From assembly GCF_963664915.1 (NCBI RefSeq), contig NZ_OY761810.1, positions 2,680,661 to 2,744,660 on the forward strand: DNA of 64,000 nt, in the 5' to 3' direction. This document shows, in pieces, positions 36,393-45,682 of this stretch (the stretch's first letter is position 1; each line of letters opens with the position of its first letter). A model generated the notes under the pieces. The model was not told the origin of the DNA and did not search any database. It saw nothing but the letters and a program-made list of their open reading frames with translations. Position numbers and translations under genes: made by a program. This DNA is from an uncultured Caproiciproducens sp. (GTDB taxonomy: Bacteria; Bacillota; Clostridia; Oscillospirales; Acutalibacteraceae).

Positions 36393-37656
36393 ACAAATCA
36401 GTCCCTTCCACAACAACCTCGTCAAACAGCTTCACAGTTGAATCGGTCATCAAATCCTTCTTGGGCGGATCCGACCGGCAGATTGTATAATTTCCAGTGC
36501 TGAACAGAGGAAATACCTGCCTGAACTCAATTTCGCTGCCATGCATAACATAAACGCCTTTGACTTCCTTTTTGACTGTTGTTGATTTTCCTTTGGTATC
36601 TTTTACCGTTTTGGTTAACGTAGCAAAATGAATCGCCTTTTCACTCACTCTGATTCCTGTGTATTCCTCAATCTGAATCTGCGCCGTCGCATTGCGGATC
36701 AATGCCAGCGAAGAATTCATGCTGTTGCTTTGCAGGACGACGACTGCTTCCGAATCTTTATCCGCCTGATTCACCGCAGCAACAAATGCAGGAACAACTT
36801 CATTTGAAGCAAACGGGAACTGAATAGATACCTGATCTCCTACTTTAAATTTAATGGCCTGATTTGCCGTTACCACACTGGCAAAATACCAGTCATAATT
36901 TTCGCAGATCTTTCCGATCGTACCGCTTTGAACAGCCGGTTTGATCTTCTGCTTCTCTTTGAATTCGGCCGGTGTAAGCGTCAGCACCTTATCATAATCA
37001 AAAACCGATTCATAGCCATCGCTGGAACTGATAAAATAGCCTGAAGCCGGAGCGGTAACAGAACCTGTTGCAGCACTGTTGGACTTGGAAAGCGCTTCGC
37101 GCTGTGCCTTAAGAGAGGCGATTCTGGTATTAAAATTCGCTGTCTTGTCCGTTACAATCTGCCGCTCGTTAATCAAGTACAGCAAATCCTCTCGGCCATT
37201 CGTCAATTTTGTATATTCGCCGGATTGAACGTTGTTAAGCAATTCCACAAACTTCAGGTTAATCTGCTTGCTGATGGAATCGGGGCTTGCAGCATAAGTA
37301 TCGCCCGGGGTGGTAAGCTTTTGCAGCTTGGAAATCTTATAATCAAGCTCGGCAATCTGCTGTTGGGCCGCCGCACTCTGCGCATTCGCATAAACCTGCG
37401 CCACCGTGCCGCCGTTTGCCACCTTGCCCCCGTCACCGATACTATAAGTAATGACACCATTCACCTTCGCATTCATCAGCCGCTCTTTCCTGATTGCCGT
37501 ACCGGTTGCCTGTACGGTATCTGCCGTGCTGGCGTAGGTTGCCGTCTCCGTCTGCACCTCTGCGTAATTGGCATTATAAATCTGATACCCAAGATAAATG
37601 AACAGAAGGATGGCTACAACAGCCGATGCAATTCTTTTCAGCAGCGGGCTATTCAT
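36370..37656 (-). CDS. HlyD-like membrane fusion protein
   Basis: Membrane-anchored protein of the HlyD/membrane-fusion type. The 428-residue product has one N-terminal membrane segment (about 9-28), a lipoyl-like half motif near TGTAIRKERL, a coiled-coil section (about 95-195) and a second beta region including APASGYFISSSDGYE. No transporter partner lies beside it; in Clostridia such a gene is commonly found between miaA and ylmE/sepF, so a role in envelope or division assembly is possible but unproved. ATG at 37656 follows AAAGGGTGG. Confidence 0.8.
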   Translation of the reverse strand: MNSPLLKRIASAVVAILLFIYLGYQIYNANYAEVQTETATYASTADTVQATGTAIRKERLMNAKVNGVITYSIGDGGKVANGGTVAQVYANAQSAAAQQQIAELDYKISKLQKLTTPGDTYAASPDSISKQINLKFVELLNNVQSGEYTKLTNGREDLLYLINERQIVTDKTANFNTRIASLKAQREALSKSNSAATGSVTAPASGYFISSSDGYESVFDYDKVLTLTPAEFKEKQKIKPAVQSGTIGKICENYDWYFASVVTANQAIKFKVGDQVSIQFPFASNEVVPAFVAAVNQADKDSEAVVVLQSNSMNSSLALIRNATAQIQIEEYTGIRVSEKAIHFATLTKTVKDTKGKSTTVKKEVKGVYVMHGSEIEFRQVFPLFSTGNYTICRSDPPKKDLMTDSTVKLFDEVVVEGTDLYDGKVVK

Positions 37657-37659
37657 ATA

Positions 37660-38610
37660 TTACCACCCTTTCCGATTCACTATTCTCAATGACTGTTTGG
37701 TCACCTCATCAAAGTCCTTATTTTCATCTACCATAATCCAGCTGATGTTCTCGTCACGGCGAAACCATGTGAGCTGACGCTTGGCGTATCGGCGGCTTTC
37801 GCGTTTAATGGACTCAACTGCCTCGTCAAGAGTACATTCCGAATTGAAATAAGGCAGAAGCTCCTTATAACCAATCGCCTGAAGCGCAGTTTGGGAACCG
37901 GGTCTTGCCAGAACCTCTTTTGCTTCCGTGAGCAGACCCTCACTCATCATAAGATCCACACGCAGGTTAATTCTGTCGTACAGCTTTTGACGATCCTTAA
38001 AATCAAGGCCAATCACACAGGCGTCGTATGGGGAAGGTTTTTCCCTTGACAGCTTCATTTGTTCGGTCATTGTCAGGCCGGTAGTACGGTAAATTTCAAT
38101 TGCGCGGATCACCCGCCCGATATTGTTCGGATGAATCCGCTCCGCAGATTCCGGATCAAAACTCTTTAGTTCTTCAACAAGTGCCTGAACTCCCTGATTT
38201 TCCGCCTTTTGGGCCAGTTCTTTTCTTAACGCTTCATTTTTATTATTTTCAGTAAATTGAATGTTGTTCAGCAGAGAGCGAATATAAAGTCCGGTGCCCC
38301 CTGCAAGAACCGGAAGCTTTCCGCGCCCGTTCAGTTCCAAAATGCAGTTCGATGCCAGTGAAACATAATCCGCCACGCTGAACGGATGAGAAAGATCGGC
38401 AAAGTCCATCAGATGATGCGGTACCCCCCGCATTTCTTCCTTCGTCGGCTTCGCCGTACCGATACTCATACCCTTATAGATCTGCATGGAGTCGGCTGAT
38501 ATGATTTCGCCATGTTTGCAAAGTGCAATTTCAACCGCCAAACGGCTTTTGCCGGAAGCGGTCGGGCCGACGACTGCGACAACAGGGATTTTATCACTCT
38601 TATCAATCAT
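37660..38610 (-). CDS. miaA: tRNA dimethylallyltransferase
   Basis: Adds the dimethylallyl group to A37 of tRNAs reading UNN codons; MiaB, also in this window, then thiomethylates it. The 316-residue product has the P-loop VGPTASGKSRLAVEIA, the DSMQIYKGMSIGTAKP motif, GGTGLYIRSLL and the C-terminal RRYAKRQLTWFRRDE helix. ATG at 38610, 2 bp after the mutL stop; the upstream in-frame start lies inside mutL and is rejected. Confidence 0.96.
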   Translation of the reverse strand: MIDKSDKIPVVAVVGPTASGKSRLAVEIALCKHGEIISADSMQIYKGMSIGTAKPTKEEMRGVPHHLMDFADLSHPFSVADYVSLASNCILELNGRGKLPVLAGGTGLYIRSLLNNIQFTENNKNEALRKELAQKAENQGVQALVEELKSFDPESAERIHPNNIGRVIRAIEIYRTTGLTMTEQMKLSREKPSPYDACVIGLDFKDRQKLYDRINLRVDLMMSEGLLTEAKEVLARPGSQTALQAIGYKELLPYFNSECTLDEAVESIKRESRRYAKRQLTWFRRDENISWIMVDENKDFDEVTKQSLRIVNRKGW

Positions 38611-38612
38611 CT

Positions 38613-40475
38613 TTATATACGCCCGAATTGGCGCTCCAAATCTTTCCTTTTTACAACAATGGATACCGGCCGGCCGTGCGGACAATAGCGGATATCCTCT
38701 TTCTCCATTCGCTTTGCAAGCGCGGCCAACTCCAATGGTGAACTATCATCTCCGGCCTTCACCGCCGCGCGGCACGCGACATTGTGATAAAGCCAGTCGA
38801 GCTTTTCCGTTGTAATGTCATTTTTTGCAGACTGCAGATAACCGGCGATTTCCATCACCGCACCGGCGACATCGTCACCGCCCAAAATTAACGGGGCACT
38901 TCGGACGAGCACGGTGCCGGAGCCGAAGTCTTCGATTTCAAAGCCAGCAGCCGCGCAGGTTTCAACGGAATCCAGAATTGCGGCATACTCGTTTTTTTCG
39001 AGAGTGACGGCAACCGGTTCCAGCAGCATTTGCTGAGAAGGCTGTCCATCGTGTTCCTTCAGCTTTTCATACAGCATCCGCTCATGCGCGGCGTGTTTAT
39101 CGATAAAAACCAGTTCGTCGTTACCCCGTTCAATGATAATATACGTTCCAAAAGCTTCCCCGACCAGCTTTTCAGGCTGCGGCGAAACAGACGTAAGATT
39201 TTGCGGTTCTGGTTTCGGTAAATCGGGCTGCTGCGTTTCGCGCACAATCGGCTTGGGTTCGGAAAATTCGATATCGCGTGCTTCATAATGCGCATTGAAT
39301 CTCGGTCTGTGCCCGTCGCTGACAGCAAAGCTGTGCGCCGGTTCTGTCGGCTGTGCAGCAGGCAGGTCCGGCGATATTTCCGAATGCACGGCTGTGGGAA
39401 CAGTGGGAAACTGCATTTGAAGCGGCGTTTTTTGCTGCACAAAAGCGGGAACTTCCGGTTTAGTAAAGGACATTACGTTTGGTGCGTCACCACGATGGAG
39501 AGCGGTTTTGACTCCATGATACACCGCGTCAAAAACCGGTTTTTCATTGATAAAACGAACCTCTATTTTTGACGGGTGGACATTTACATCCACCGCCTGA
39601 TAGGAAATTCCCATGTGAAGCACGCAGGCGGGTACTTTTCCCACCATCAGCGAGCCCTTAAAAGCTTCTTCCATAGCCACCATTGCGGTGCGGCTTTTAA
39701 TATAGCGTCCGTTGATAAAGAACTGTTGCATACTTCGGTTCGGTCTTGCCGCGGAAGGTTTGCTGATAAAGCCCCAAAGCTTTACACCGTTCAATTCATA
39801 ATCAACCGGAATCAGTCCGGCGGTAAATTCTTTCCCAAAAACGGCATATACTGCCGATTTCAGCTTGCCGTCGCCGGGACTGTGCAGCGTTTCACGGGAA
39901 TCGCGGATAAACCGCAGAGAAATTTCGGGATGGGAAAGCGCAATCTTATCAAGTACCGCCGCGATGGCGTTTGCCTCTACAACATCTTTTTTAAGAAATT
40001 TCATGCGTGCGGGCGTATTGTAAAAAAGGTCACGTACCACAATAGTGGTTCCCTGCGCACAGCCGGCGTCTTCACAGATTTGTTCACACCCGCCGTCAAT
40101 TTCATAACGCGTACCTGCAAGCTCACCCTGTGTTTCGGTCAGCAGTTCAACACGGGCAACAGCCGCAACGGAAGCCAAAGCCTCGCCGCGAAATCCAAGT
40201 GTGGAGATGCTCTCCAGATCATCCTGACTTTGTACCTTGCTTGTGGCGTGGCGCAGGAAAGCAGTTGCAACATCCTCGCGGGAAATTCCGCTGCCGTTGT
40301 CCGTTACCCGCATATAAGTGATGCCGCCGTTTTTTATTTCCACGGTAATAGCGGCAGCACCCGCATCAATCGAATTTTCGACCAGCTCTTTAATCACAGA
40401 GGCAGGGCGTTCCACCACTTCTCCGGCTGCAATCAGTTCTGCTATATGTTTATCTAAAACATTTATTTTTCTCAT
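38613..40475 (-). CDS. mutL: DNA mismatch repair protein MutL
   Basis: ATPase and endonuclease linking MutS recognition to repair. The 620-residue product has the GHKL ATPase motifs (ELVENSIDAGA, DNGSGI, TLGFRGEALASV), a transducer domain, a Pro/Gln-rich linker (about 350-430) and the C-terminal dimerisation domain. The endonuclease motif reads DKHAAHERMLYE (consensus D-Q-H-A-x2-E-x4-E, Lys for Gln) and the CPHGRP motif is present near the end, so it should be an active nicking MutL. Sits between mutS and miaA, interrupted by a GNAT gene. Confidence 0.96.
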   Translation of the reverse strand: MRKINVLDKHIAELIAAGEVVERPASVIKELVENSIDAGAAAITVEIKNGGITYMRVTDNGSGISREDVATAFLRHATSKVQSQDDLESISTLGFRGEALASVAAVARVELLTETQGELAGTRYEIDGGCEQICEDAGCAQGTTIVVRDLFYNTPARMKFLKKDVVEANAIAAVLDKIALSHPEISLRFIRDSRETLHSPGDGKLKSAVYAVFGKEFTAGLIPVDYELNGVKLWGFISKPSAARPNRSMQQFFINGRYIKSRTAMVAMEEAFKGSLMVGKVPACVLHMGISYQAVDVNVHPSKIEVRFINEKPVFDAVYHGVKTALHRGDAPNVMSFTKPEVPAFVQQKTPLQMQFPTVPTAVHSEISPDLPAAQPTEPAHSFAVSDGHRPRFNAHYEARDIEFSEPKPIVRETQQPDLPKPEPQNLTSVSPQPEKLVGEAFGTYIIIERGNDELVFIDKHAAHERMLYEKLKEHDGQPSQQMLLEPVAVTLEKNEYAAILDSVETCAAAGFEIEDFGSGTVLVRSAPLILGGDDVAGAVMEIAGYLQSAKNDITTEKLDWLYHNVACRAAVKAGDDSSPLELAALAKRMEKEDIRYCPHGRPVSIVVKRKDLERQFGRI

Positions 40476-40503
40476 GAAACGCCTCCTTTGCTAAACAGTC
40501 CGA

Positions 40504-41028
40504 TTAAAAAATATCGTTCAGATTAATCCAATAACGCTGCGTAATTCTGTCTTCATCCTGCACTTCATTCTCTAAAATTCCGTGATTTTTCTGAATGGTC
40601 CGCGCAGAACCGCAGTTATCTTTATCACAGGTTATCAGTACCTTATGGAGTCCCAACTCCTTCGCTTTTCCCAGCGCAAGGGAAAGCATTTTGGAGGCAT
40701 AGCCTTTACGGCGCTCCGAAGGACGCACGCCATACCCGATATGACCCCCCAATGAAAGCAAATACTCATTGAGCCTGTGCCGAAGGTTCACCGCACCAAG
40801 AATTCTTCCCTTTTCATTCACATAAAACCATGTGGTTCCCGGAACAAAATGCTCCGGACAGCCTTCTTCAGTTTCCCACTCTTTTTGCAGCCGCAGATAA
40901 TCTAAAAAATCTTTGTTGTCCGAGTAAGAAGCAATAGGAACAATGACTTCTCCGCTTTGCAGCCATTCTGCCATATAATCATGATATTCCTGCTCCATTG
41001 CAGGATTCAATTTCATTAAGCGGCACAT
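40504..41028 (-). CDS. GNAT family N-acetyltransferase
   Basis: Acetyltransferase of unknown substrate. The 174-residue product has the GNAT core with GYGVRPSERRKGYASKML (acetyl-CoA loop R-R-K-G-Y-A) and the C-terminal VLITCDKDNCGSARTIQKNHG segment, typical of a clade often annotated as GNAT/YjiX-like. ATG at 41028 follows AGGAGGAAATAAT. It is inserted between mutS and mutL, which are usually adjacent, and is read in the same direction. Confidence 0.87.
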   Translation of the reverse strand: MCRLMKLNPAMEQEYHDYMAEWLQSGEVIVPIASYSDNKDFLDYLRLQKEWETEEGCPEHFVPGTTWFYVNEKGRILGAVNLRHRLNEYLLSLGGHIGYGVRPSERRKGYASKMLSLALGKAKELGLHKVLITCDKDNCGSARTIQKNHGILENEVQDEDRITQRYWINLNDIF

Positions 41029-41052
41029 ATTATTTCCTCCTATTCGAAAGAT

Positions 41053-43665
41053 CTATCCTTTAGCCAATGCGGCTAGTTCGAACAGCGCGTTCATACACTC
41101 GATGGGCGTCAGCGTATTGACATCAAGCTTTTTCAGCCTGTCCATAATTTCCGTTTCGTTCGGCGGAGTCATGGCAAGCTGCATGTCCTCCTGAAAATCC
41201 TGTTTATGAGCGCGCCTTTTCGGCATAGATACCTGCTGTCCGCTTTCAAGTTCGGCAAGCACCTGTTTCGCCCGGTTTACAATTTTATTTGGAACGCCGG
41301 CAAGCTTGGCAACTTCAATGCCAAAGCTGTCGTCCGCCCCGCCGCGTACAATCCGGCGCAGGAAGGTAATGTCGTCGCCGCGTTTCTTGACGGCGATATT
41401 GTAATTCTTTACACCGTCAATCAGCTCTTCCAGCTCCGTCAGCTCATGATAGTGGGTAGCAAAAAGGGCTTTTGCACCCAAAAGCTGTTTGTTTGCGACA
41501 TATTCCAAAACGGCGCGGGCAATGCTCATTCCGTCAAAGGTTGAGGTTCCCCGACCGATTTCATCCAAAATTAACAGGCTCTTGTCGGTGGCATTCTTTA
41601 TAATGTCGGCTACCTCGGACATCTCGACCATAAAAGTAGACTGACCGGAAGCCAAATCATCCGATGCGCCCACACGGGTGAAAATACTGTCCGTAATGCC
41701 GATTTCCGCATAGGAGGCCGGCACGAAACAGCCGATCTGAGCCATAATGACGATCAGCGCCGTCTGGCGCATATAAGTGGATTTACCGGCCATGTTCGGG
41801 CCGGTAATGATGGCAACCCGGTTTTCATCTTTGTCGAGTACGACATCATTGGGTACAAAAGGAGCGTCGAGCAAAACCTCGACAACCGGATGGCGGCTTT
41901 CCTTTAAAATGATCTTCCCGTCCAAATTCACGTTCGGACGTATGTAATGATGGTCTGCCGAAACCTGCGCGAAAGAAGTCAGAACATCAAGCCTTGCAAT
42001 GGCATTGGCCGTTGTCTGCACACGGGCAAGCTGCGCGGCCACACCGCTTCTGACAACATCAAAAAGATGGAATTCAAGCTGCACCGACTTGTCGTGCGCA
42101 CCGAGGATCTTTCCTTCGAGTTCTTTCAGCTCGGGCGTGATAAAGCGTTCGCAGTTCGTCAGCGTTTGTTTCCTTATGTATTCCGGCGGTGCCTGATCTT
42201 TATAGGAATTGGTGATTTCAATATAATAACCGAATACTCTGTTATACCCGACTTTCAATTTGGAAATTCCCGTTTTTTTCCGTTCCTGCGCTTCAATTTG
42301 AGCGATGATTCCTCTGCCGTCACTCATATCCCCCTTCAGAAGATCAAGTTCCTCATTATAGCCCGGCAAAATGATGCCGCCTTCCCGGATGGAAAACGGA
42401 GGTTCCTCAACAATGGCATGGTCTATCAGTTGAAAAATATCATCCAGCAGGTCAATATTCTGATAGATGTCTGTAAGGAGATTTGACTTTACATCTTTCA
42501 GCAGGGTTTTTAGGGCGGGAAGCCTCATAATCGCGGACGACAGTGAACGCAGTTCTCTGCCGTTGGCGGAACCGTACACAATACGGGACATCAATCGCTC
42601 CAAGTCATGAATGCCACTCAGCTGTTCGGCAATTCCATCGCGCAGGATGGCGTCCTGTGACAGTTCCTCCGCAGCGTTCAAGCGGCGGTTGATTTGTACC
42701 AGACTTAAAAGCGGCTGTTCAATCCAGCTGCGAATCAGGCGTTTACCCATCGCCGTGCGCGTTTTGTCGAGCACCCACAAAAGCGAACCGCGCTTTTCCT
42801 TGTTGCGCATGGTTTCGAGCAATTCAAGGTTGCGCCGCGCGTTGAGATCCAGATGCATAAACTGTGCGCCGGTGTAAAGGTCTATGCCATTAATGCGCTC
42901 AATGCCCACGCGCTGCGTACGCTTCAAATAAGAAAGAAGGGCACCAATGGATTGAACAATTTCTGGTTTATCGGAAAGATTCAAGTCTTCAAGAGTTTTA
43001 GATAAAAACTGTTTCAAGACCAGTAAAGAACAGGTCTGCGGCTCAAACTCTGCGTTGTCAAGCAGTTCCAAACTCGCGGAAAGTCGTTCCCTGATGAACT
43101 TCGGAAGTTCGGACAGTTCCAGTGTGTTTTGATTGACAAGAATCTCCCGCGGTGAATACCGAGATAGTTCGTTTTTTATCTGTTCGACCAAATCTACGCC
43201 GTCAAGCGAAGTCGCATGCAGCTCGCCGGTGGAAATATCTGCAAAGCAAACACCCGCATTTGTACCCTCAACGAAAAGCGAACAAATAAAATTGTTGCGC
43301 GTTTCGTCAAGCATGCTGCTTTCAAGCACCGTGCCGGGTGTAATTACACGAATAATATCACGTTTTACAAGGCCTTTGGCTAATGCGGGATCCTCCATCT
43401 GTTCACAGATGGCAACCTTGTAGCCCTTTGCGACAAGGCGGGCAACATAGCTTTCATAGCTGTGGAAAGGAATGCCGCACATGGGGGCACGCTCTTCCTG
43501 CCCGCAATCGCGCCCAGTCAGAGTCAGTTCCAGTTCCTTCGATGCAAGTTTGGCGTCCTCATAAAACATTTCATAAAAATCACCAAGGCGAAAAAACAAT
43601 ATCGTATTGGGGTTCTGTTTTTTGATTTCAAAATACTGCTGCATCATTGGTGAAAGGTTTGCCAT
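41053..43665 (-). CDS. mutS: DNA mismatch repair protein MutS
   Basis: Recognises mispaired bases. The 870-residue product begins with the mismatch-binding domain (FFRLGDFYEMFYEDA includes the F-x-E stacking motif further on), followed by connector, core and lever domains, and the ABC ATPase with Walker A ITGPNMAGKSTYM, Walker B LILDEIGRGTSTFDG and the ATHYHELTEL switch. Length and motifs are standard. Upstream of GNAT-mutL-miaA, downstream of miaB-ylbF. Confidence 0.96.
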   Translation of the reverse strand: MANLSPMMQQYFEIKKQNPNTILFFRLGDFYEMFYEDAKLASKELELTLTGRDCGQEERAPMCGIPFHSYESYVARLVAKGYKVAICEQMEDPALAKGLVKRDIIRVITPGTVLESSMLDETRNNFICSLFVEGTNAGVCFADISTGELHATSLDGVDLVEQIKNELSRYSPREILVNQNTLELSELPKFIRERLSASLELLDNAEFEPQTCSLLVLKQFLSKTLEDLNLSDKPEIVQSIGALLSYLKRTQRVGIERINGIDLYTGAQFMHLDLNARRNLELLETMRNKEKRGSLLWVLDKTRTAMGKRLIRSWIEQPLLSLVQINRRLNAAEELSQDAILRDGIAEQLSGIHDLERLMSRIVYGSANGRELRSLSSAIMRLPALKTLLKDVKSNLLTDIYQNIDLLDDIFQLIDHAIVEEPPFSIREGGIILPGYNEELDLLKGDMSDGRGIIAQIEAQERKKTGISKLKVGYNRVFGYYIEITNSYKDQAPPEYIRKQTLTNCERFITPELKELEGKILGAHDKSVQLEFHLFDVVRSGVAAQLARVQTTANAIARLDVLTSFAQVSADHHYIRPNVNLDGKIILKESRHPVVEVLLDAPFVPNDVVLDKDENRVAIITGPNMAGKSTYMRQTALIVIMAQIGCFVPASYAEIGITDSIFTRVGASDDLASGQSTFMVEMSEVADIIKNATDKSLLILDEIGRGTSTFDGMSIARAVLEYVANKQLLGAKALFATHYHELTELEELIDGVKNYNIAVKKRGDDITFLRRIVRGGADDSFGIEVAKLAGVPNKIVNRAKQVLAELESGQQVSMPKRRAHKQDFQEDMQLAMTPPNETEIMDRLKKLDVNTLTPIECMNALFELAALAKG

Positions 43666-43703
43666 AACCTGCGATTCATCTCCAATTCATGACTTTTAGG
43701 TAA

Positions 43704-44111
43704 TTAGTGGCAGCCTCCGCAGGAGGAACAGTCACCGGCACAGGAAGATTGCTCGTAATCGGTGGTCTCCGGGTCCTCGCCGTCGGCGGACTGGCCGATA
43801 ATCGCGCTGATCCGCTGAAGCAGGGCATCCATGTCTTCCTTCGCTTTGTTGTAGGCGGTCATGTTTGGGTTTTGCATAATCTGGGCGTAAACACCGCGCA
43901 GTTCCTGATTGAGCACTTGCATTTTGTCGGCATCCTGCTCGGCTTTCTGAGCTTCATTATTGATTGCCATTCTTTTCAAGTTGAATTCGCCGATCGAATC
44001 CTGCAGCTTCTGATCGTCGTCGCTGTTCTGTTTTGCAAGCTGCATGCTGAGGTATCTTTGGTCCTTCTGTATTTCTTTGCCTATTTCTCTCGCTAAGCTG
44101 ATAATATCCAT
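43704..44111 (-). CDS. YlbF/YmcA family regulator with Cys-rich C-terminal tail
   Basis: Alpha-helical protein of the YlbF/YmcA (RicF/RicA) family. In Bacillus RicA-RicF-RicT form an Fe-S containing complex affecting RNase Y and development. The 135-residue product is helical for about 115 residues and ends in a Cys-rich tail CAGDCSSCGGCH, a possible metal or Fe-S site. Its location between miaB and mutS mirrors miaB-ymcA-mutS in Bacillus, so the YmcA role is likely. ATG at 44111 follows AAGGAGTTAC. Confidence 0.87.
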   Translation of the reverse strand: MDIISLAREIGKEIQKDQRYLSMQLAKQNSDDDQKLQDSIGEFNLKRMAINNEAQKAEQDADKMQVLNQELRGVYAQIMQNPNMTAYNKAKEDMDALLQRISAIIGQSADGEDPETTDYEQSSCAGDCSSCGGCH

Positions 44112-44140
44112 TTTTGTAACTCCTTAATTTTTATAATAAA

Positions 44141-45562
44141 TTATTGAATAAGCTCTCCATTTAATATCCAGTTGCGTGCGGAAGTAATTTTCACATCGGC
44201 AAACCTGCCGACGATACTTTTATCCCCCGGGAAATCCACGATGATATTGCCGTCGGTCCTTCCGGACAGAAGACCGGTTTTTTCGCTTTGCTCTTCCACC
44301 AGCACGCGCTGAACGGTATCAACCATACATGCGCAGCGCGAAGCCGCAATCCGCTCCTGCAGGCTGCAAAGCTCCGTAAACCATTTGGACTTTTCCTTCG
44401 CGGCAACAGGGTCCGGCATTTGAGCTGCCCTTGTACCTACGCGGGGCGAATAGATAAACGTGTAAAGCGAAGTAAACTCAACCGTTTTAATCATATCGAC
44501 CGTATCTAGAAATTCTTTATATGTTTCGCCCGGAAAACCGACAATTACGTCGGAAGTCAGTGAAAGATCCGGTATTTTCTCTTTGGAATATTCGATAAGA
44601 GAAAGATATTTTTCACGGGTGTAGCCGCGGTTCATTTCTTTGAGTACCCGGTCGTTGCCCGACTGGAACGGAAGATGAAGGTGATGGCTGATATGCCTGC
44701 CTGACGCGATCGTATCAATCAGTTCGTGCGTGGCATCCTTTGGGTGCGAGGTCATGAAACGGATGCGGTAATCGCCCTCCACCGCGTCAAGTTTTTTTAA
44801 GAGCTGAGCGAAATTCACCGTTTCGTCCAAATGCTTTCCATATGAATTGACATTTTGTCCAAGTAAAGTAATATCTTTAAAACCCGCATCCACAAGTCCT
44901 TTGAATTCTTCCAAAACCGCATCAGGGGTACGGCTGCGCTCTCTGCCGCGGACATAGGGTACAACACAGTATGAACAAAAATTGTCGCATCCATACATCA
45001 CTGTAAGCCATGCCTTTGTGTTTCCGTCACGGTGAACCGGCAGACCTTCAACAATCTGCCTGTCTTCGCTGTTATCCCCCCGTTCAAACACACGGCGGCT
45101 GTCGGTAATGGTTGTAAACAAAAGCTCGGGCAGCCTGTGAATCACATGTGTGCCGAAAACCAGATTGACAAAGGGAAAACTTTTGCGGATACGCTCGGCA
45201 ATATGTTCCTGCTCCATCATGCAGCCGCAAAGTGCGATAATCAGCGAAGGGTTGCGCTTTTTTACATTTTTCAGCGCGCCAACATTGCCGAATACCCTGT
45301 CTTCAGCGTGTTCGCGGACAGCGCAGGTATTAAAGATGATGAGATCCGCCTCATCCTCGTTATCTGTAAAGGAAAAACCCATTTCCTCAAGCTGGCCTTT
45401 TATTTTTTCGCCGTCGGCAACATTCTGCTGACAGCCATAGGTGTGAACCAGTGCCATTGGGACGGCACCGCGCGCTCTGACCGCCATAATCTGCGATACA
45501 TCATTGATGAATTCAGCCTGCGAACGCACTGACAGCATCTGGGACGGAAATTGTGCTTCCAA
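44141..45562 (-). CDS. miaB: tRNA-2-methylthio-N6-dimethylallyladenosine synthase
   Basis: Radical SAM methylthiotransferase acting after MiaA on A37 of tRNA. The 473-residue product has an N-terminal UPF0004 domain with the auxiliary-cluster cysteines (VHTYGCQQN, NTCAVREHAEDR, ALCGCMMEQ), the radical SAM motif CDNFCSYC, followed by VVPYVRGRERSR, and a C-terminal TRAM domain (about 405-470). In the family the first motif is usually TYGCQMN; Met is Gln here. Start is TTG 45562 with GGGAGGTAT upstream. Confidence 0.95.
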   Translation of the reverse strand: MEAQFPSQMLSVRSQAEFINDVSQIMAVRARGAVPMALVHTYGCQQNVADGEKIKGQLEEMGFSFTDNEDEADLIIFNTCAVREHAEDRVFGNVGALKNVKKRNPSLIIALCGCMMEQEHIAERIRKSFPFVNLVFGTHVIHRLPELLFTTITDSRRVFERGDNSEDRQIVEGLPVHRDGNTKAWLTVMYGCDNFCSYCVVPYVRGRERSRTPDAVLEEFKGLVDAGFKDITLLGQNVNSYGKHLDETVNFAQLLKKLDAVEGDYRIRFMTSHPKDATHELIDTIASGRHISHHLHLPFQSGNDRVLKEMNRGYTREKYLSLIEYSKEKIPDLSLTSDVIVGFPGETYKEFLDTVDMIKTVEFTSLYTFIYSPRVGTRAAQMPDPVAAKEKSKWFTELCSLQERIAASRCACMVDTVQRVLVEEQSEKTGLLSGRTDGNIIVDFPGDKSIVGRFADVKITSARNWILNGELIQ

Positions 45563-45635
45563 AAGGATATACCTCCCATATTGTAAGGTTTGGATTTATT
45601 ATATCATGTAGCCGTTGTCACTTCAAGGAAAAAGA

Positions 45636-45671
45636 CAGAAAAGCACTGCCGCTAAAAAGAGCGGCAGTGCT
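45636..45671 (-). terminator. Terminator after the glycosyltransferase gene
   Basis: AGCACTGCCGCT-CTTTTT-AGCGGCAGTGCT stem of 12 bp, then TTTTCTG on the minus strand. Confidence 0.92.
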
Positions 45672-45682
45672 CATAAATCCTG

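Noticed and set aside
39576-40457. 293-codon plus-strand ORF opposite mutL
   Set aside because: Shadow of mutL; no start signal.
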